Shown: piece by piece, positions 47,134 to 56,681 of the stretch
Numbering within the stretch: the first letter of the stretch is position 1
Layout: each line of letters starts with the position of its first letter
NCBI RefSeq assembly: GCF_900156125.1
Contig: NZ_FTLX01000012.1
Span: forward strand, 1-64,000
From: Domibacillus enclensis
GTDB lineage: Bacteria > Bacillota > Bacilli > Bacillales > Domibacillaceae
Direction: 5' to 3'
DNA length: 64,000 nucleotides
Notes under the pieces: model-generated
Database searches by the model: none
Told to the model about the DNA's origin: nothing
The model's input: only the letters and a program-made list of their open reading frames with translations
Translations under genes and position numbers: made by a program

Positions 47134-48204
47134 ATGAATCAAGAAACAAAAGAGATGTTTAAGACGTTGACGGAATTGCCGGGGGCTCCTGGAAATGAGC
47201 ATGCCGTTCGTGCATTTATGAAAAAAGAGATAGAGCCGTATGCGGATTCCATTATTCAGGATCATCTCGGAAGTGTATTTGGCGTGAAAAACGGGGATGA
47301 AAAGGGGCCGCGCATTATGGTGGCAGGCCATATGGATGAAGTTGGTTTTATGGTCACTGCCATTACCGAAAACGGCATGATTCGCTTTCAGCCGCTTGGC
47401 GGATGGTGGAGCCAAACGATACTTGCACAGCGAGTGCACATTTGGACGGATAAAGGACCGATAGACGGCGTCATTTCTTCTACGCCCCCGCATTTGCTGA
47501 CGGATGCGCAGCGAAGCAAGCCGATGGACATTAAAAACATGATGATTGATATTGGAGCCGACGACCAGGCGGATGCAAAAGCCATTGGCATTAAGCCGGG
47601 TCAGTCTATTTTACCGGCTTCTTCCTTCACACCGCTCGCGAATCCGAAGAAAATAATGGCAAAGGCGTGGGACAACCGCTATGGATGCGGATTGGCGATT
47701 GAGCTGTTAAAAGAGCTGAACGGGAAACAGCTGCCGAATATGCTTTACTCCGGTGCAACAGTTCAGGAGGAGGTCGGGCTCCGCGGGGCACAAACAGCTG
47801 CTCATCTGATTAATCCGGATCTCTTTTTCGCGCTGGATGCAAGCCCGGCCAATGATGCATCCGGAGACAAAAATGAATTCGGGCAGCTTGGCAAAGGGGT
47901 CCTTCTTCGCATTTTCGATCGGTCAATGGTCACGCACGGAGGCATACGGGATTATGTTCTTGATACGGCAGAATCAAATCATATCCCTTATCAATACTTT
48001 GTGTCGCCGGGCGGAACCGATGCCGGCCGCGTTCATACAACTGGAAACGGGGTGCCTAGCGCTGTCATTGGCATATGCTCGAGATACATCCATACGCACG
48101 CATCGATCATTCATACAGATGATTACGACGCTGCCAAAGAGCTCCTCGTCAAGCTGGTTCAGCAGATGGACCAGGCAACAGCAGATTCAATCAAGAGTGT
48201 TTAA
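47134..48204 (+). CDS. ytoP: M42 family glutamyl aminopeptidase YtoP
   Basis: 356 residues. Metal ligands of the M42 class are in [26 protein letters not shown] and FALDASP. Forms large tetrahedral complexes in relatives. GGGAGGACGTGGAG precedes the ATG. It is 27 bases before ytpQ. Confidence 0.93.
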   Translation: MNQETKEMFKTLTELPGAPGNEHAVRAFMKKEIEPYADSIIQDHLGSVFGVKNGDEKGPRIMVAGHMDEVGFMVTAITENGMIRFQPLGGWWSQTILAQRVHIWTDKGPIDGVISSTPPHLLTDAQRSKPMDIKNMMIDIGADDQADAKAIGIKPGQSILPASSFTPLANPKKIMAKAWDNRYGCGLAIELLKELNGKQLPNMLYSGATVQEEVGLRGAQTAAHLINPDLFFALDASPANDASGDKNEFGQLGKGVLLRIFDRSMVTHGGIRDYVLDTAESNHIPYQYFVSPGGTDAGRVHTTGNGVPSAVIGICSRYIHTHASIIHTDDYDAAKELLVKLVQQMDQATADSIKSV

Positions 48205-48231
48205 AATGATGAATAAGAAAGGCGGGCACCT

Positions 48232-49032
48232 ATGTCTACAATGAAATTAAAAAAAACGCTTGAAGAAGCGCTCCAGAAGCCAAACCGGACCATTGCTTTT
48301 GACCGCGAAAAGGAAGAAATGCGTGTTGAAAACAGTGAAACGAAAAAAGGGGTCACTGTCGCACTGGGCGGTATATTAGCCAAATTTGAAGGCGATGTTC
48401 AAAAAGCCGCGGAAGAAACGATTTATTATGTGAATGAAGCGCTTCTTGCCTTTGATGGGACCGGTATGACGGAAGAAAAAGAAAAACGGATTTTTCCGGT
48501 AATCAGAGCGGCTTCATTTCCGGTAGAGGCAGAAGAAGGGATTCCACTTTTTTGGGACGAGCATACGGCTGAAACCCGCATTTACTACGCTGTTGATTTA
48601 GGCTCCACATACCGTCTCATTGATGAAAAGCTGATGACAAAAGAGAGTTGGACAGCCGATCAAATCCGTGAAACAGCCCGGTTTAATCTTAGATCGCTTC
48701 CGCTGGACATGAAGCAGGATACGGTGGCAGGGAATGTGTTTTATTTTTTGAATTCAAACGATGGCTACGATGCAACCCGTATTTTAAATGAGCGCTTTTT
48801 AAAAGAAATGAGCGAGAAGGTAGAAGGAGACATGACCGTTTCCGTTCCTCACGGTGATGTACTCATTATTGGGGATATCCGCAATGAAACAGGGTATGAT
48901 GTATTAGCGCAAATGGCCATGAGCTTTTTTGCGGCGGGCCGCGTCCCGATTACGGCTCTCTCCTTCGTGTATGAAGAAGGACATCTGGAGCCGGTTTTTA
49001 TTCTAGCGAAAAACCGTCCGAGCAAAGACTGA
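48232..49032 (+). CDS. ytpQ: YtpQ, DUF1444 family protein
   Basis: 266 residues, soluble, unknown function; matches the DUF1444/YtpQ family (N-terminal [16 protein letters not shown]-terminal [20 protein letters not shown]). In B. subtilis it lies between ytpP and ytpR; here both flanking genes are missing. AAAGGCGG precedes the ATG. Confidence 0.9.
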   Translation: MSTMKLKKTLEEALQKPNRTIAFDREKEEMRVENSETKKGVTVALGGILAKFEGDVQKAAEETIYYVNEALLAFDGTGMTEEKEKRIFPVIRAASFPVEAEEGIPLFWDEHTAETRIYYAVDLGSTYRLIDEKLMTKESWTADQIRETARFNLRSLPLDMKQDTVAGNVFYFLNSNDGYDATRILNERFLKEMSEKVEGDMTVSVPHGDVLIIGDIRNETGYDVLAQMAMSFFAAGRVPITALSFVYEEGHLEPVFILAKNRPSKD

Positions 49033-49192
49033 TCCGCTTAAACGGTTGAGCGGACAAGCAGCGCTTTTCCGAAAAATGAAGAATGGGCCGACTGCCGGAG
49101 CCTTTATGCAGGTGTCTGGCAGCCGGTCCTCATTTATGAACCGAATTCCGCTTTTATTTCCCCACCTATTTTCCCAAAATTTCGTTTTTCTG

Positions 49193-49220
49193 TTAACAAA
49201 TCATATATAGTTGGTACAAT
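49193..49220 (+). promoter_or_regulatory. sftA SigA promoter
   Basis: -35 TTAACA (49193-49198), 16-base spacer, -10 TACAAT (49215-49220), about 35 bases before the sftA start. Confidence 0.65.
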
Positions 49221-49253
49221 GAAAGAGACTTCAAGGAGAAAGAGTGGTAATGA

Positions 49254-51491
49254 ATGAGCATGATTAAAAAAATTCTCTCCTACTTCAGAGAAGAAATTGA
49301 GATTATTGAAGAAGAAGAAATGAAACCAACTGCTGATAAACAAGAAGAACCGAAAAGGAACGAGACGCAAGACGTTGCGCCTGCTGATGCGGCACCGTCT
49401 CCACCAGAACGTAAACGGCGCATGACTCCGCTCGCACCATCTATGTCATCTGCACAGCATCTGTCAGCCAAGGTGGCGTATCGGTATCCGACGAGAAAAA
49501 ATAGTCTGGCTGATGAACCGCGGCCGCCTCGCCAGCGTGGTGGACGGACGGAACCGGCAAACAAAGAAAACGTGCAGCAGCCAGCCGCTGATTATCCTCG
49601 GCAGCAGCCAGCAGCCAAGCCCGTCAGCCGGGTGGCTCCTCGGCCATTTAAGCCGTCGGAGATTCCTTCGCCTATTTACGGATTTCGGGCACGACCGGTG
49701 AAGGAGGATGCACGCAGCGTGCGAAGCGAGTCGCGTGAGGCCAATCATGAGCCATTGCGGCTTTTCACCAACGAATCAGTAAAACCTTCTGCGGAAGCGG
49801 ACAAGCCCGTTCATCAGGAGAGCAGGCAGGAACGGATCGAACCAGTGCCTCACATCCTGGAGAAGCCTGCACCAATTCATAATGAAAGCGGCAAGCTTCC
49901 AAAGCCGGAACGAACAGAAAAACCGCGTGAACGCCGCCATTCACCATTCAATGTCGTGATGCTTAAAAAAGACCGTGAAAAAATCAATAAGCCGGCATTA
50001 AAAGTACAGTCGCCTGTTCAGAAGCGGCAGGAGCCGGTCCTTTCGCCGGCCTCTCCAGTTGCCAGCGAGAAGGTGAACCGCCCGCCTATTTCGTTTTTAA
50101 CGCCGCCTGCTGAAAAAGCAACGGACGAAAAGTGGGTCCAGGAAAAATCGGACCTTTTAAATGAAACATTAAAAAGCTTTAACATACAGGCAGAGGTAAC
50201 CGGTGTTACAACGGGTCCTTCCATCACGAGATTTGAAGTGACGCCTGCGATCGGTGTAAAAGTAAGCAAAATTGTCAGTTTAACCGATGACATCAAACGC
50301 AGTCTGGCAGCCCGGACACTTCGCATTGAAGCGCCTATTCCGGGGACACAGGTAGTTGGGATTGAACTGCCGAATGATCAAGGCCGGCCTGTCTTTATTA
50401 GTGAAATTATCGCACAGCCCGAATTTCAACGAAGTCGGTCGCCGCTGGCATCGGCACTTGGTCTGGACATTGCGGGTAATCCCGTTGTGCTGGACTTGCA
50501 AAAGATGCCTCATGGGCTTATTGCCGGTGCTACGGGTTCAGGGAAAAGCGTCTGCATTAATTCGATTTTAGTCAGCTTGTTGTATAAAGCAGCACCACAT
50601 GAGCTCAAATTGCTGCTCATTGATCCGAAAATGGTAGAGTTGACGCCTTACAACGGGATTCCTCATCTGGCAAGCCCGGTTATTACGGATGTGAAAGCTG
50701 CAACCGCCGCGCTGAAATGGGCAGTAGAGGAAATGGAGCGCCGCTATCAACTGTTCGTTCATGCAGGTGTACGTGATATGAAATCGTACAACGAAAAGGT
50801 CAAGCAATCTGAATTCAATGAACCGCATTTGCCTTATCTTGTGATTGTGATTGATGAGTTAGCTGATTTAATGATGATGGCACCGGGAGAAGTAGAGGAA
50901 TCGATTTGCCGGATTGCCCAAAAGGCCCGGGCTTGCGGCATTCACCTGATTGTAGCCACTCAGCGCCCTTCAGTAGATGTTATTACAGGGCTGATTAAGG
51001 CAAATATCCCGACACGCATTGCTTTTTCCGTTTCTTCTCAAATTGATTCACGTACGATTCTCGACAAGGTCGGTGCAGAAAAGCTCCTTGGAAAAGGAGA
51101 TATGCTGTTTCTTGATAATGGGTCGAGTGAAGCGGTACGGCTGCAGGGAACGTTTGTGACAAACGAAGAGATTGACGAAGTCGTCCGGTTTGCCCGGGAA
51201 CAGCAGGAGCCGAGCTTCTTGTTCAAGCAGGAGGACCTTTTGCAAAAAGCGGCCGTTCAAAGCGCAGAGGACGAGCTTTTTCAGGAAGCATGTGAGCTGG
51301 TTGTCCGCCAGGGCGGCGCGTCCACCTCTATGCTGCAAAGAAATTTAAAGGTAGGGTACAATCGCGCTTCACGGCTGATTGAAATGATGGAAGAGCAAGG
51401 GCTTATTTCAGGCCAGCGTGCCGGCCGTCCGCGTGAGGTACTCCTGACAGAAGAAGAGCTGTACGCCTTTTTAGACGAGTCCAACGGATAA
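49254..51491 (+). CDS. sftA: DNA translocase SftA (FtsK/SpoIIIE family, soluble)
   Basis: 745 residues. No membrane segment. A long low-complexity, proline- and charge-rich linker spans residues about 15-290, followed by the FtsK motor with Walker A GATGSGKS at 425-432 and Walker B VIDELADL, and a C-terminal winged-helix gamma domain (RASRLIEMMEEQGLISGQRAGRPREVL). B. subtilis SftA moves chromosome DNA away from the closing septum. The start is ATG 49254; the ATG six bases later is an alternative. AAGGAG is somewhat far upstream. Confidence 0.94.
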   Translation: MSMIKKILSYFREEIEIIEEEEMKPTADKQEEPKRNETQDVAPADAAPSPPERKRRMTPLAPSMSSAQHLSAKVAYRYPTRKNSLADEPRPPRQRGGRTEPANKENVQQPAADYPRQQPAAKPVSRVAPRPFKPSEIPSPIYGFRARPVKEDARSVRSESREANHEPLRLFTNESVKPSAEADKPVHQESRQERIEPVPHILEKPAPIHNESGKLPKPERTEKPRERRHSPFNVVMLKKDREKINKPALKVQSPVQKRQEPVLSPASPVASEKVNRPPISFLTPPAEKATDEKWVQEKSDLLNETLKSFNIQAEVTGVTTGPSITRFEVTPAIGVKVSKIVSLTDDIKRSLAARTLRIEAPIPGTQVVGIELPNDQGRPVFISEIIAQPEFQRSRSPLASALGLDIAGNPVVLDLQKMPHGLIAGATGSGKSVCINSILVSLLYKAAPHELKLLLIDPKMVELTPYNGIPHLASPVITDVKAATAALKWAVEEMERRYQLFVHAGVRDMKSYNEKVKQSEFNEPHLPYLVIVIDELADLMMMAPGEVEESICRIAQKARACGIHLIVATQRPSVDVITGLIKANIPTRIAFSVSSQIDSRTILDKVGAEKLLGKGDMLFLDNGSSEAVRLQGTFVTNEEIDEVVRFAREQQEPSFLFKQEDLLQKAAVQSAEDELFQEACELVVRQGGASTSMLQRNLKVGYNRASRLIEMMEEQGLISGQRAGRPREVLLTEEELYAFLDESNG

Positions 51492-51510
51492 GCAAAAACG
51501 GATAAGCAAA
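51483..51510 (+). repeat. 14-base tandem duplication at the sftA stop
   Basis: AACGGATAAGCAAA occurs twice back to back (51483-51496, 51497-51510). The first copy contains the last codons and stop of sftA. Confidence 0.9.
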
Positions 51511-51535
51511 CCGGTGCGATGGCACCGGTTTTTTG
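51507..51535 (+). terminator. sftA terminator
   Basis: Stem AAACCGGTGC (51508-51517) / GCACCGGTTT (51522-51531), loop GATG, then TTTT. Confidence 0.93.
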
Positions 51536-51541
51536 AAGGAA

Positions 51542-51570
51542 TAGTCACGTTTTTAAAAAAGTGCTATAAT
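51542..51570 (+). promoter_or_regulatory. murC promoter
   Basis: -35 TAGTCA (51542-51547), 17-base spacer, extended -10 TGCTATAAT (hexamer 51565-51570). Confidence 0.65.
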
Positions 51571-51661
51571 GAACAAATGCAAAGGATTGACTGCCCGCTG
51601 TTTCAAATGAAACGGCGTTACATATACTACATGTAAAAGGCTAGAGAATGCTGGAGGTTTA

Positions 51662-52963
51662 ATGATGACAACCTATCATTTTGTTGGAATAAAAGGCTCT
51701 GGAATGAGCGCCCTCGCTCATATTCTTCATGATAAAGGATACAGTGTGCAGGGATCAGATATTGAAAAAACATTTTTTACACAAAAAGCGCTTGAAGATG
51801 CAGGCATTTTAATTTTGCCTTTTCACGCAGATAATATTCAAGAAGGCATGACGATTATTGCCGGAAATGCATTCAGCGATGATCATGAAGAAATAAAGCG
51901 TGCGATTGAGATGGATTTACCGGTTATCCGCTACCATACGTTCTTAGGGAATTTTATTCAAAACTTTACAAGCGTGGCGATTACCGGCTCCCACGGCAAA
52001 ACATCTACGACAGGCTTGATGGCTCATGTCGTCAGCGGTGCAGCGCCCACTTCGTATTTGATCGGTGATGGAACAGGATGCGGAGCAAAGGATGCAGCCT
52101 ATTTTGCCTTTGAAGCATGTGAATACCGCCGCCACTTTTTATCGTATTCTCCCGACTATGCCGTCATGACGAATATTGACTTTGACCATCCGGACTACTT
52201 CGCAGACGTGCAGGATGTGTTGTCTGCTTTTCAGCAAATGGCCATGCAAGTGAAAAAAGCGATTTTTGCATGCGGTGATGACGACTATTTGCAAAGCATT
52301 CAAGCAAACGTTCCGGTCGTTTTTTACGGCTTTGGCGATGAAAATGATTTCCAGGCCCGCAATACAGCGTTTGATGAAAACGGCACGACATTTGATGTAT
52401 TTGTCCGGAATGAGTTTTATGCCACTTTCCGTATACCAGGGTACGGGGATCACAATGTATTGAATGCCCTGTCTGTTATTGGCCTGTGCCACTACGAGGA
52501 AATTGATACAGATATCGTGAAAGAGCGTCTGCTTACATTCTCCGGTGTGAAGCGCCGTTTTTCTGAGAAAAAAGCAGGAGAGCAAATGTTGATTGACGAC
52601 TATGCCCACCATCCGACGGAAATTCGCGCAACGATTAATGCGGCCCGTCAAAAGTACCCAAACCGTGAAATCGTCGCTGTTTTCCAGCCGCATACCTTTT
52701 CACGCACACAAACGTTTTTGGATGAGTTCGCTGACAGCTTAAGCGGAGCGGACGCGGTTTACTTGTGCGATATTTTCGGTTCAGCCCGTGAAAATCACGG
52801 AAAGCTGACAATTGAAGATTTACAGGGGAAAATCCCAGGCGCGCAATTAATGAAAGAAGATGGGACTGCGATTTTAAAAGAACATAAAAACAGTGTCCTT
52901 ATTTTTATGGGAGCCGGAGACATTCAAAAGTTTCAGGCAGCCTACGAAGGACAGCTTGCATAA
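51662..52963 (+). CDS. murC: UDP-N-acetylmuramate--L-alanine ligase MurC
   Basis: Adds the first amino acid to the peptidoglycan precursor. 433 residues. N-terminal UDP-binding [14 protein letters not shown], the Mur-ligase P-loop [12 protein letters not shown] and the C-terminal [10 protein letters not shown] motif are visible. GGAGG lies just before two adjacent ATGs (51662, 51665). Monocistronic by its promoter and terminator. Confidence 0.97.
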   Translation: MMTTYHFVGIKGSGMSALAHILHDKGYSVQGSDIEKTFFTQKALEDAGILILPFHADNIQEGMTIIAGNAFSDDHEEIKRAIEMDLPVIRYHTFLGNFIQNFTSVAITGSHGKTSTTGLMAHVVSGAAPTSYLIGDGTGCGAKDAAYFAFEACEYRRHFLSYSPDYAVMTNIDFDHPDYFADVQDVLSAFQQMAMQVKKAIFACGDDDYLQSIQANVPVVFYGFGDENDFQARNTAFDENGTTFDVFVRNEFYATFRIPGYGDHNVLNALSVIGLCHYEEIDTDIVKERLLTFSGVKRRFSEKKAGEQMLIDDYAHHPTEIRATINAARQKYPNREIVAVFQPHTFSRTQTFLDEFADSLSGADAVYLCDIFGSARENHGKLTIEDLQGKIPGAQLMKEDGTAILKEHKNSVLIFMGAGDIQKFQAAYEGQLA

Positions 52964-52998
52964 AAAAAGCTCTTGCCGTCATCGGCAAGAGCTTTTGC
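52962..52998. terminator. Bidirectional terminator, murC / ampS
   Basis: Perfect stem AAAAGCTCTTGCCG / CGGCAAGAGCTTTT, loop TCAT, with an A-run on the left that gives a T-run for ampS. Confidence 0.9.
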
Positions 52999-53008
52999 TT
53001 ATTTTTAT

Positions 53009-54124
53009 TTACTTGAGGTTTTCCGGGTTTAATCCTTCGAGCTCAGGCAGAACAAAGAGACCGTCCTTTCGTACAAGAACGTCGTCAAACCAGATTTCAC
53101 CACCGCCATATTCCGGACGCTGAATGTTGACCATATCCCAATGAATATTGGATTGATTGCCGTTGTAGGCATCCTCATAGCATTCACCCGGTGTGAAATG
53201 AAAACTGCCGTCAATTTTTTCATCAAACAAGATGTCTTGCATCGGATGGTGAATAAACGGATTAACCCCAATCGCAAATTCGCCGATATAGCGTGCACCT
53301 TCATCTGTATCAAAAATCTCATTAATCCGCTTTACATCGTTCGCATGTGCATCGATAATTTTTCCGTTTTCAAACCGCAGCTTGACATTTTCAAACGTAA
53401 AGCCGTTGTAGGGGGACGGCGTGTTGTAAGAAATAAATCCATTCACAGAATCGCGAACAGGCGCTGTATAGACTTCTCCATCCGGGATGTTTAAATGACC
53501 GGCACATTTGACTGCGGGAATGTCTTTAATCGAAAATGTCAAATCGGTTCCAGGCCCTTTTAGCTGGACTTTGTCCGTCCGGTTCATTAGTTCCACAAGC
53601 GGATTCATCGCTTCATCCATTTTACGATAATCAAGGTTGCACACATCAAAGTAAAAATCTTCAAACGCATCTGTGCTCATTTTAGCGAGCTGGGCCATAG
53701 AGGATGTTGGATAACGAAGAACGACCCATTTTGTTTTCGGAACCCGAATATCCCGGTGCACTTTTTTGCCAATTGTATTCCCGTGAATTTTCATTTTTTC
53801 AGCGGGTACGTCGGCCTGCTCATTTATATTATCGCCGGCACGGAGCCCGATATAAGCATCCATTTCCTTCATCACATTCGCTTCAAAGTCGGCCATTAAG
53901 TCATACTGGCCTTCTACGGCACCCATAAGAAGCGAACGGTCCACCCGGTGGTCTTTTAATAAAACATACGGCCACCCGCCTGCTTTATACGCTTCTTCTA
54001 CAAGTGCAGTGACAAGCTCTCTTTGAAGCCCGAAGTTTTCAATCAGCACTTTTTCGCCGGGCTGAATCTGGCAAGAGTAATGAATTAAGTTTGCTGCAAG
54101 TGTTTGAATACGTGAATCCTTCAT
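53009..54124 (-). CDS. ampS: Aminopeptidase AmpS (M29 family)
   Basis: 371 residues, shorter than the usual roughly 410-residue M29 enzymes, but with the family regions GEKVLIENFGLQ, RVPKTKWVVLRYPTSSMAQLA, NIPDGEVYTAPVRDSVNG, GEFAIGVNP and GSFHFTPGECYEDAY, which hold the glutamate/histidine metal ligands. It sits on the minus strand between murC and ytxGHJ, a position I do not expect from B. subtilis. Confidence 0.9.
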   Translation of the reverse strand: MKDSRIQTLAANLIHYSCQIQPGEKVLIENFGLQRELVTALVEEAYKAGGWPYVLLKDHRVDRSLLMGAVEGQYDLMADFEANVMKEMDAYIGLRAGDNINEQADVPAEKMKIHGNTIGKKVHRDIRVPKTKWVVLRYPTSSMAQLAKMSTDAFEDFYFDVCNLDYRKMDEAMNPLVELMNRTDKVQLKGPGTDLTFSIKDIPAVKCAGHLNIPDGEVYTAPVRDSVNGFISYNTPSPYNGFTFENVKLRFENGKIIDAHANDVKRINEIFDTDEGARYIGEFAIGVNPFIHHPMQDILFDEKIDGSFHFTPGECYEDAYNGNQSNIHWDMVNIQRPEYGGGEIWFDDVLVRKDGLFVLPELEGLNPENLK

Positions 54125-54224
54125 AGATCATCATCCTCCTAGTCTCTTCTTATTGTACGGTTTGAAGAAACTTTGTGCAAAAAGAAGGAAAACCTTCTGT
54201 TGAAAAAGAAATAAATAATTTAGT

Positions 54225-54249
54225 GTTTATATTTTAAGCACTGGGGTAA
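54225..54249 (+). promoter_or_regulatory. SigB promoter of ytxGHJ
   Basis: GTTTAT (54225-54230), 13-base spacer, GGGTAA (54244-54249). Matches the SigB consensus; the B. subtilis ytxGHJ operon is a known SigB/SigH stress operon. Confidence 0.75.
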
Positions 54250-54286
54250 TTTTATTACATAACAATAACGTTGGAGGTGTCCCGGA

Positions 54287-54769
54287 GTGGAAATTATTCT
54301 TTACTTAAGCGCGGCGGTTGCGGCGATCGCGTTCTTGATTTTGGTCATTAACCTGTCTAAAACATTAAAATCTGTCGACAATACGCTCGACACACTGTCT
54401 CGCACAGTTGACCGCCTGGAAGGGCAATTAAAAGATGTGACGGCAGAAACCGCAGAGCTGCTACATAAAACAAACGCACTTGCTGAGGATGTACAGCATA
54501 AAACGGAGCAGTTAAACACTGTTGTGTACGCTGTGAAGGATGTTGGTTCATCTGTTCATAACTTAAACCATTCACTGAAAAAAGTAACAACCACTGTTTC
54601 TTCGCAAATGGAAAAAAATCAGTATAAAATTTCTCAGGCTGTTCAGTGGGGAAATGTCGTGAAGCAAATGATGGATAAATTCAAGGAAGACAAGCAAAAG
54701 CCTGAAGCCCAGCCACCAGCTGTGCGGACGGAAGCTCTTCCTGCACCGGTTTACAAAAACAACCAATAA
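54287..54769 (+). CDS. ytxG: YtxG, DUF948 general stress protein
   Basis: 160 residues. N-terminal membrane helix (about 3-22) and then a long coiled coil with repeated L/V heptads (TLDTLSRTVDRLEGQLKDV). Membrane-tethered, function unknown. GTG start at 54287, seven bases after GGAGGTG. First gene of ytxGHJ. Confidence 0.92.
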   Translation: MEIILYLSAAVAAIAFLILVINLSKTLKSVDNTLDTLSRTVDRLEGQLKDVTAETAELLHKTNALAEDVQHKTEQLNTVVYAVKDVGSSVHNLNHSLKKVTTTVSSQMEKNQYKISQAVQWGNVVKQMMDKFKEDKQKPEAQPPAVRTEALPAPVYKNNQ

Positions 54770-54802
54770 AAAAGAATATTTAAAAAGAGGAGCGTTTTAT
54801 TC

Positions 54803-55504
54803 ATGAGAAACAAACACACATATGATCAATTTAACATTAAGAAAAATGGTGTTAACGTCCCAGCATCTCAATCTCCACAGTATGACAGCTTTGACTTGAA
54901 TGCAGACCGTTATGCGTACGATGACACGATCAATACAAAGGACTTCGTCATCGGTGCTTTGTTTGGCGCATTTGTAGGCGCTGCTGCTGCTTTAATGCTG
55001 GCACCTAAGTCAGGCACAGAACTTCGCAGCGACTTGAATACACAAGCTGGCTCGTTAAAAGAACGCGCGAGCGGTCTAACAGATACGGCAAAGGATAAAA
55101 CCTCTACATTAACAAGTGCTGTGCAGGAAAAATCAACTGCGATTGTGGATAAAGTAAAATCCATTAAATCATCAGAAGACGGTTCAGTTGATTCTGAAAA
55201 AGCAGAAGAAAAGAAAGAAGAAGCAAAATCAGCTGTTGATACCGTAGCAGACGCTGTGAAAGACAAAGTGGACACTACAGCAGACACAGCAAAAACAAAG
55301 CTGGACGAAACAAAAAAGGCTTTTGATGAAGCAGAAAAAGCAAAAGGATCTTCTGCTCAAGCAGGCGGAACATCTTCAAAGCCTGCATCTGAAGCAGGAG
55401 CAAATCCAGCGGACAAAGGCTTCAATGAAAAAAAGAAAAACGGCGGCGCAAATAATAACTTTAACAATAACAACAATCAAAATAAGAAACCAAATAACAA
55501 GTAA
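54803..55504 (+). CDS. ytxH: YtxH-domain general stress protein
   Basis: 233 residues. A single glycine/alanine-rich membrane segment, FVIGALFGAFVGAAAALMLAPKSGTELR, the YtxH signature, at about residues 48-75. Then a long repetitive helical region rich in K, D, E, A and T, resembling LEA-type stress proteins. The C-terminal tail is almost only asparagine and lysine (NNNFNNNNNQNKKPNNK). Function unknown. A small terminator separates it from ytxJ. Confidence 0.9.
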   Translation: MRNKHTYDQFNIKKNGVNVPASQSPQYDSFDLNADRYAYDDTINTKDFVIGALFGAFVGAAAALMLAPKSGTELRSDLNTQAGSLKERASGLTDTAKDKTSTLTSAVQEKSTAIVDKVKSIKSSEDGSVDSEKAEEKKEEAKSAVDTVADAVKDKVDTTADTAKTKLDETKKAFDEAEKAKGSSAQAGGTSSKPASEAGANPADKGFNEKKKNGGANNNFNNNNNQNKKPNNK

Positions 55505-55509
55505 TAAAG

Positions 55510-55537
55510 AGAAGCCGGAACTTGTTCCGGCTTTTTC
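55510..55537 (+). terminator. Intra-operon hairpin, ytxH / ytxJ
   Basis: Stem AAGCCGGAAC (55512-55521) / GTTCCGGCTT (55524-55533) with TTTTTC. The small loop and short T-run suggest partial termination before ytxJ. Confidence 0.75.
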
Positions 55538-55557
55538 AATGGAAAGGAGTTTTACAC

Positions 55558-55878
55558 ATGCAAAAAATAACAAATATTGCAGAGTATGAAGAACTAATCG
55601 AAGCGGGGGAACCATTCTTCCTTTTAAAGCACAGCACGACATGCCCGGTCAGTGCAGGAGCGTATGATGCTTACGAAACGTTCGTAAACGATCCAGCTTC
55701 AGAGGCTAAAGGCGTGTACATTGCTGTTCAAGAATCACGTGAGTTATCCAATCACATCGCTCAGGTAACAGACATCCGCCACGAGTCACCGCAGGTTCTT
55801 TTCTTTAAAGACGGTCAGGTGGCATGGAATGAGTCACACTGGAAGATTACAAAGGACCAGCTGGCTGCAGTAAAATAA
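55558..55878 (+). CDS. ytxJ: YtxJ, bacillithiol-related thioredoxin-fold protein
   Basis: 106 residues of DUF2847. The active site reads TTCPVSAGAYDAYE, one cysteine in place of the CxxC of thioredoxins, and ESPQVLFFKDGQ holds the cis-proline. Proposed monothiol bacilliredoxin. ATG 55558 follows GGAAAGGAG; an in-frame upstream extension lacks a ribosome site. Confidence 0.92.
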   Translation: MQKITNIAEYEELIEAGEPFFLLKHSTTCPVSAGAYDAYETFVNDPASEAKGVYIAVQESRELSNHIAQVTDIRHESPQVLFFKDGQVAWNESHWKITKDQLAAVK

Positions 55879-55911
55879 AAAAGAGATCCACAAAAAGGGT
55901 TTTGAATAAAA

Positions 55912-55946
55912 AGGAAAGCCGAACGAAAATTCGTTCGGCTTTCCTG
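55912..55946 (+). terminator. ytxJ terminator (GCCGAACGA type)
   Basis: Perfect 15-bp stem GGAAAGCCGAACGAA (55913-55927) / TTCGTTCGGCTTTCC (55930-55944). No long T-run follows, so it may be inefficient. Shares its stem with 15308 and 40217. Confidence 0.75.
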
Positions 55947-55951
55947 CTGTT

Positions 55952-56548
55952 GAAAAATAATCTGTCAATGAAAAACAGATGGAAAATATTAACGTCCTTA
56001 AAGCCACCGTGCTTGCACCAACTCTAGTAGGGGCGGCTTATGCAGGACTTCGCGTTCGGAGGGATGGGCGGTGAGCTAACTTTTGTCGCTCCGCCCCAAA
56101 AGTGGATCTCACTTAACCCGCTGTGATCCCTCCCGAGTCTTCGTCCTGCGCCAGCCGCCCTTATAGTGGGGAGGAAAAGCAATTGGTAAAACCCAAAAAG
56201 AGCGTGATAAATGGGAAGCACCAAACGATTCTGCCCTTCATACGAAAAAAGAGAAGCTTTTTTTCATACTTGCGCTTCTCAGTCGTTGAAAACAAGCCGT
56301 TTTTACGCATTTATCTCTGCCCTGTTTCATTAGAACCACAACGGGCGCAGGGAGGCCGGTGCAGACTCCCACTGGACGATCGGACAGGCTGAAACAGCCA
56401 CGCACTTTGGGCTGGTTCAGCGTTCGCCCAGTAGGAAAGCGGAGCCGGCAGTCCGGAGCCCCTGATTGTGCTTTTTCAAGAAAAAAGAAGAATCAAGGCT
56501 TCCAACTACTAAATTGTTTGGGTTCAATGGCTGCTCTCATTGTTATGA
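55952..56548 (+). repeat. Dispersed structured repeat, copy 3 (between ytxJ and aroA)
   Basis: Third copy, same orientation, starting right after the ytxJ terminator. Module A keeps GCAGGAC/GTCCTGC, while GGAGGGAT now pairs with ATCCCTCC. Module B pairs ACTGG (56371-56375) with CCAGT (56428-56432). The right end shares AGAATCAAGGCTT and CTCATTGTTA with copy 1. The left end (TTGAAAAA, TGTCAATGAAAA) is shared with copy 2. The 844-base interval from ytxJ to aroA holds no supported gene. Confidence 0.9.
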
Positions 56549-56633
56549 CTCAGTCTCTCTTTTTTTCGCTTTAATGCTTAAAAGCGTTTAAGTGATAGAG
56601 TAACTTTTGCGTGACTTTTCTAAATAGATAATT

Positions 56634-56681
56634 TATAATAACCGTAACAGTTCGCAGCGAGCGAAGAAAAAAGGCGCTGCG
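56634..56681 (+). promoter_or_regulatory. aroA -10 and leader hairpin
   Basis: TATAAT at 56634-56639 with no well-spaced -35 (TTGCGT at 56607 is 21 bases away). In the leader CGCAGCG (56653-56659) pairs with CGCTGCG (56675-56681). No T-run follows the hairpin, so it is not a simple terminator. Confidence 0.4.

Noticed and set aside
49085-49130. Fragment of the dispersed repeat before sftA
   Set aside because: It forms a hairpin, but its sequence (GGGCCGACTGCC) does not match either module beyond GC richness.
49280-49564. Overlapping frames on the minus strand of sftA
   Set aside because: Caused by the GC-rich low-complexity linker of SftA; no start signals and no resemblance to known proteins.
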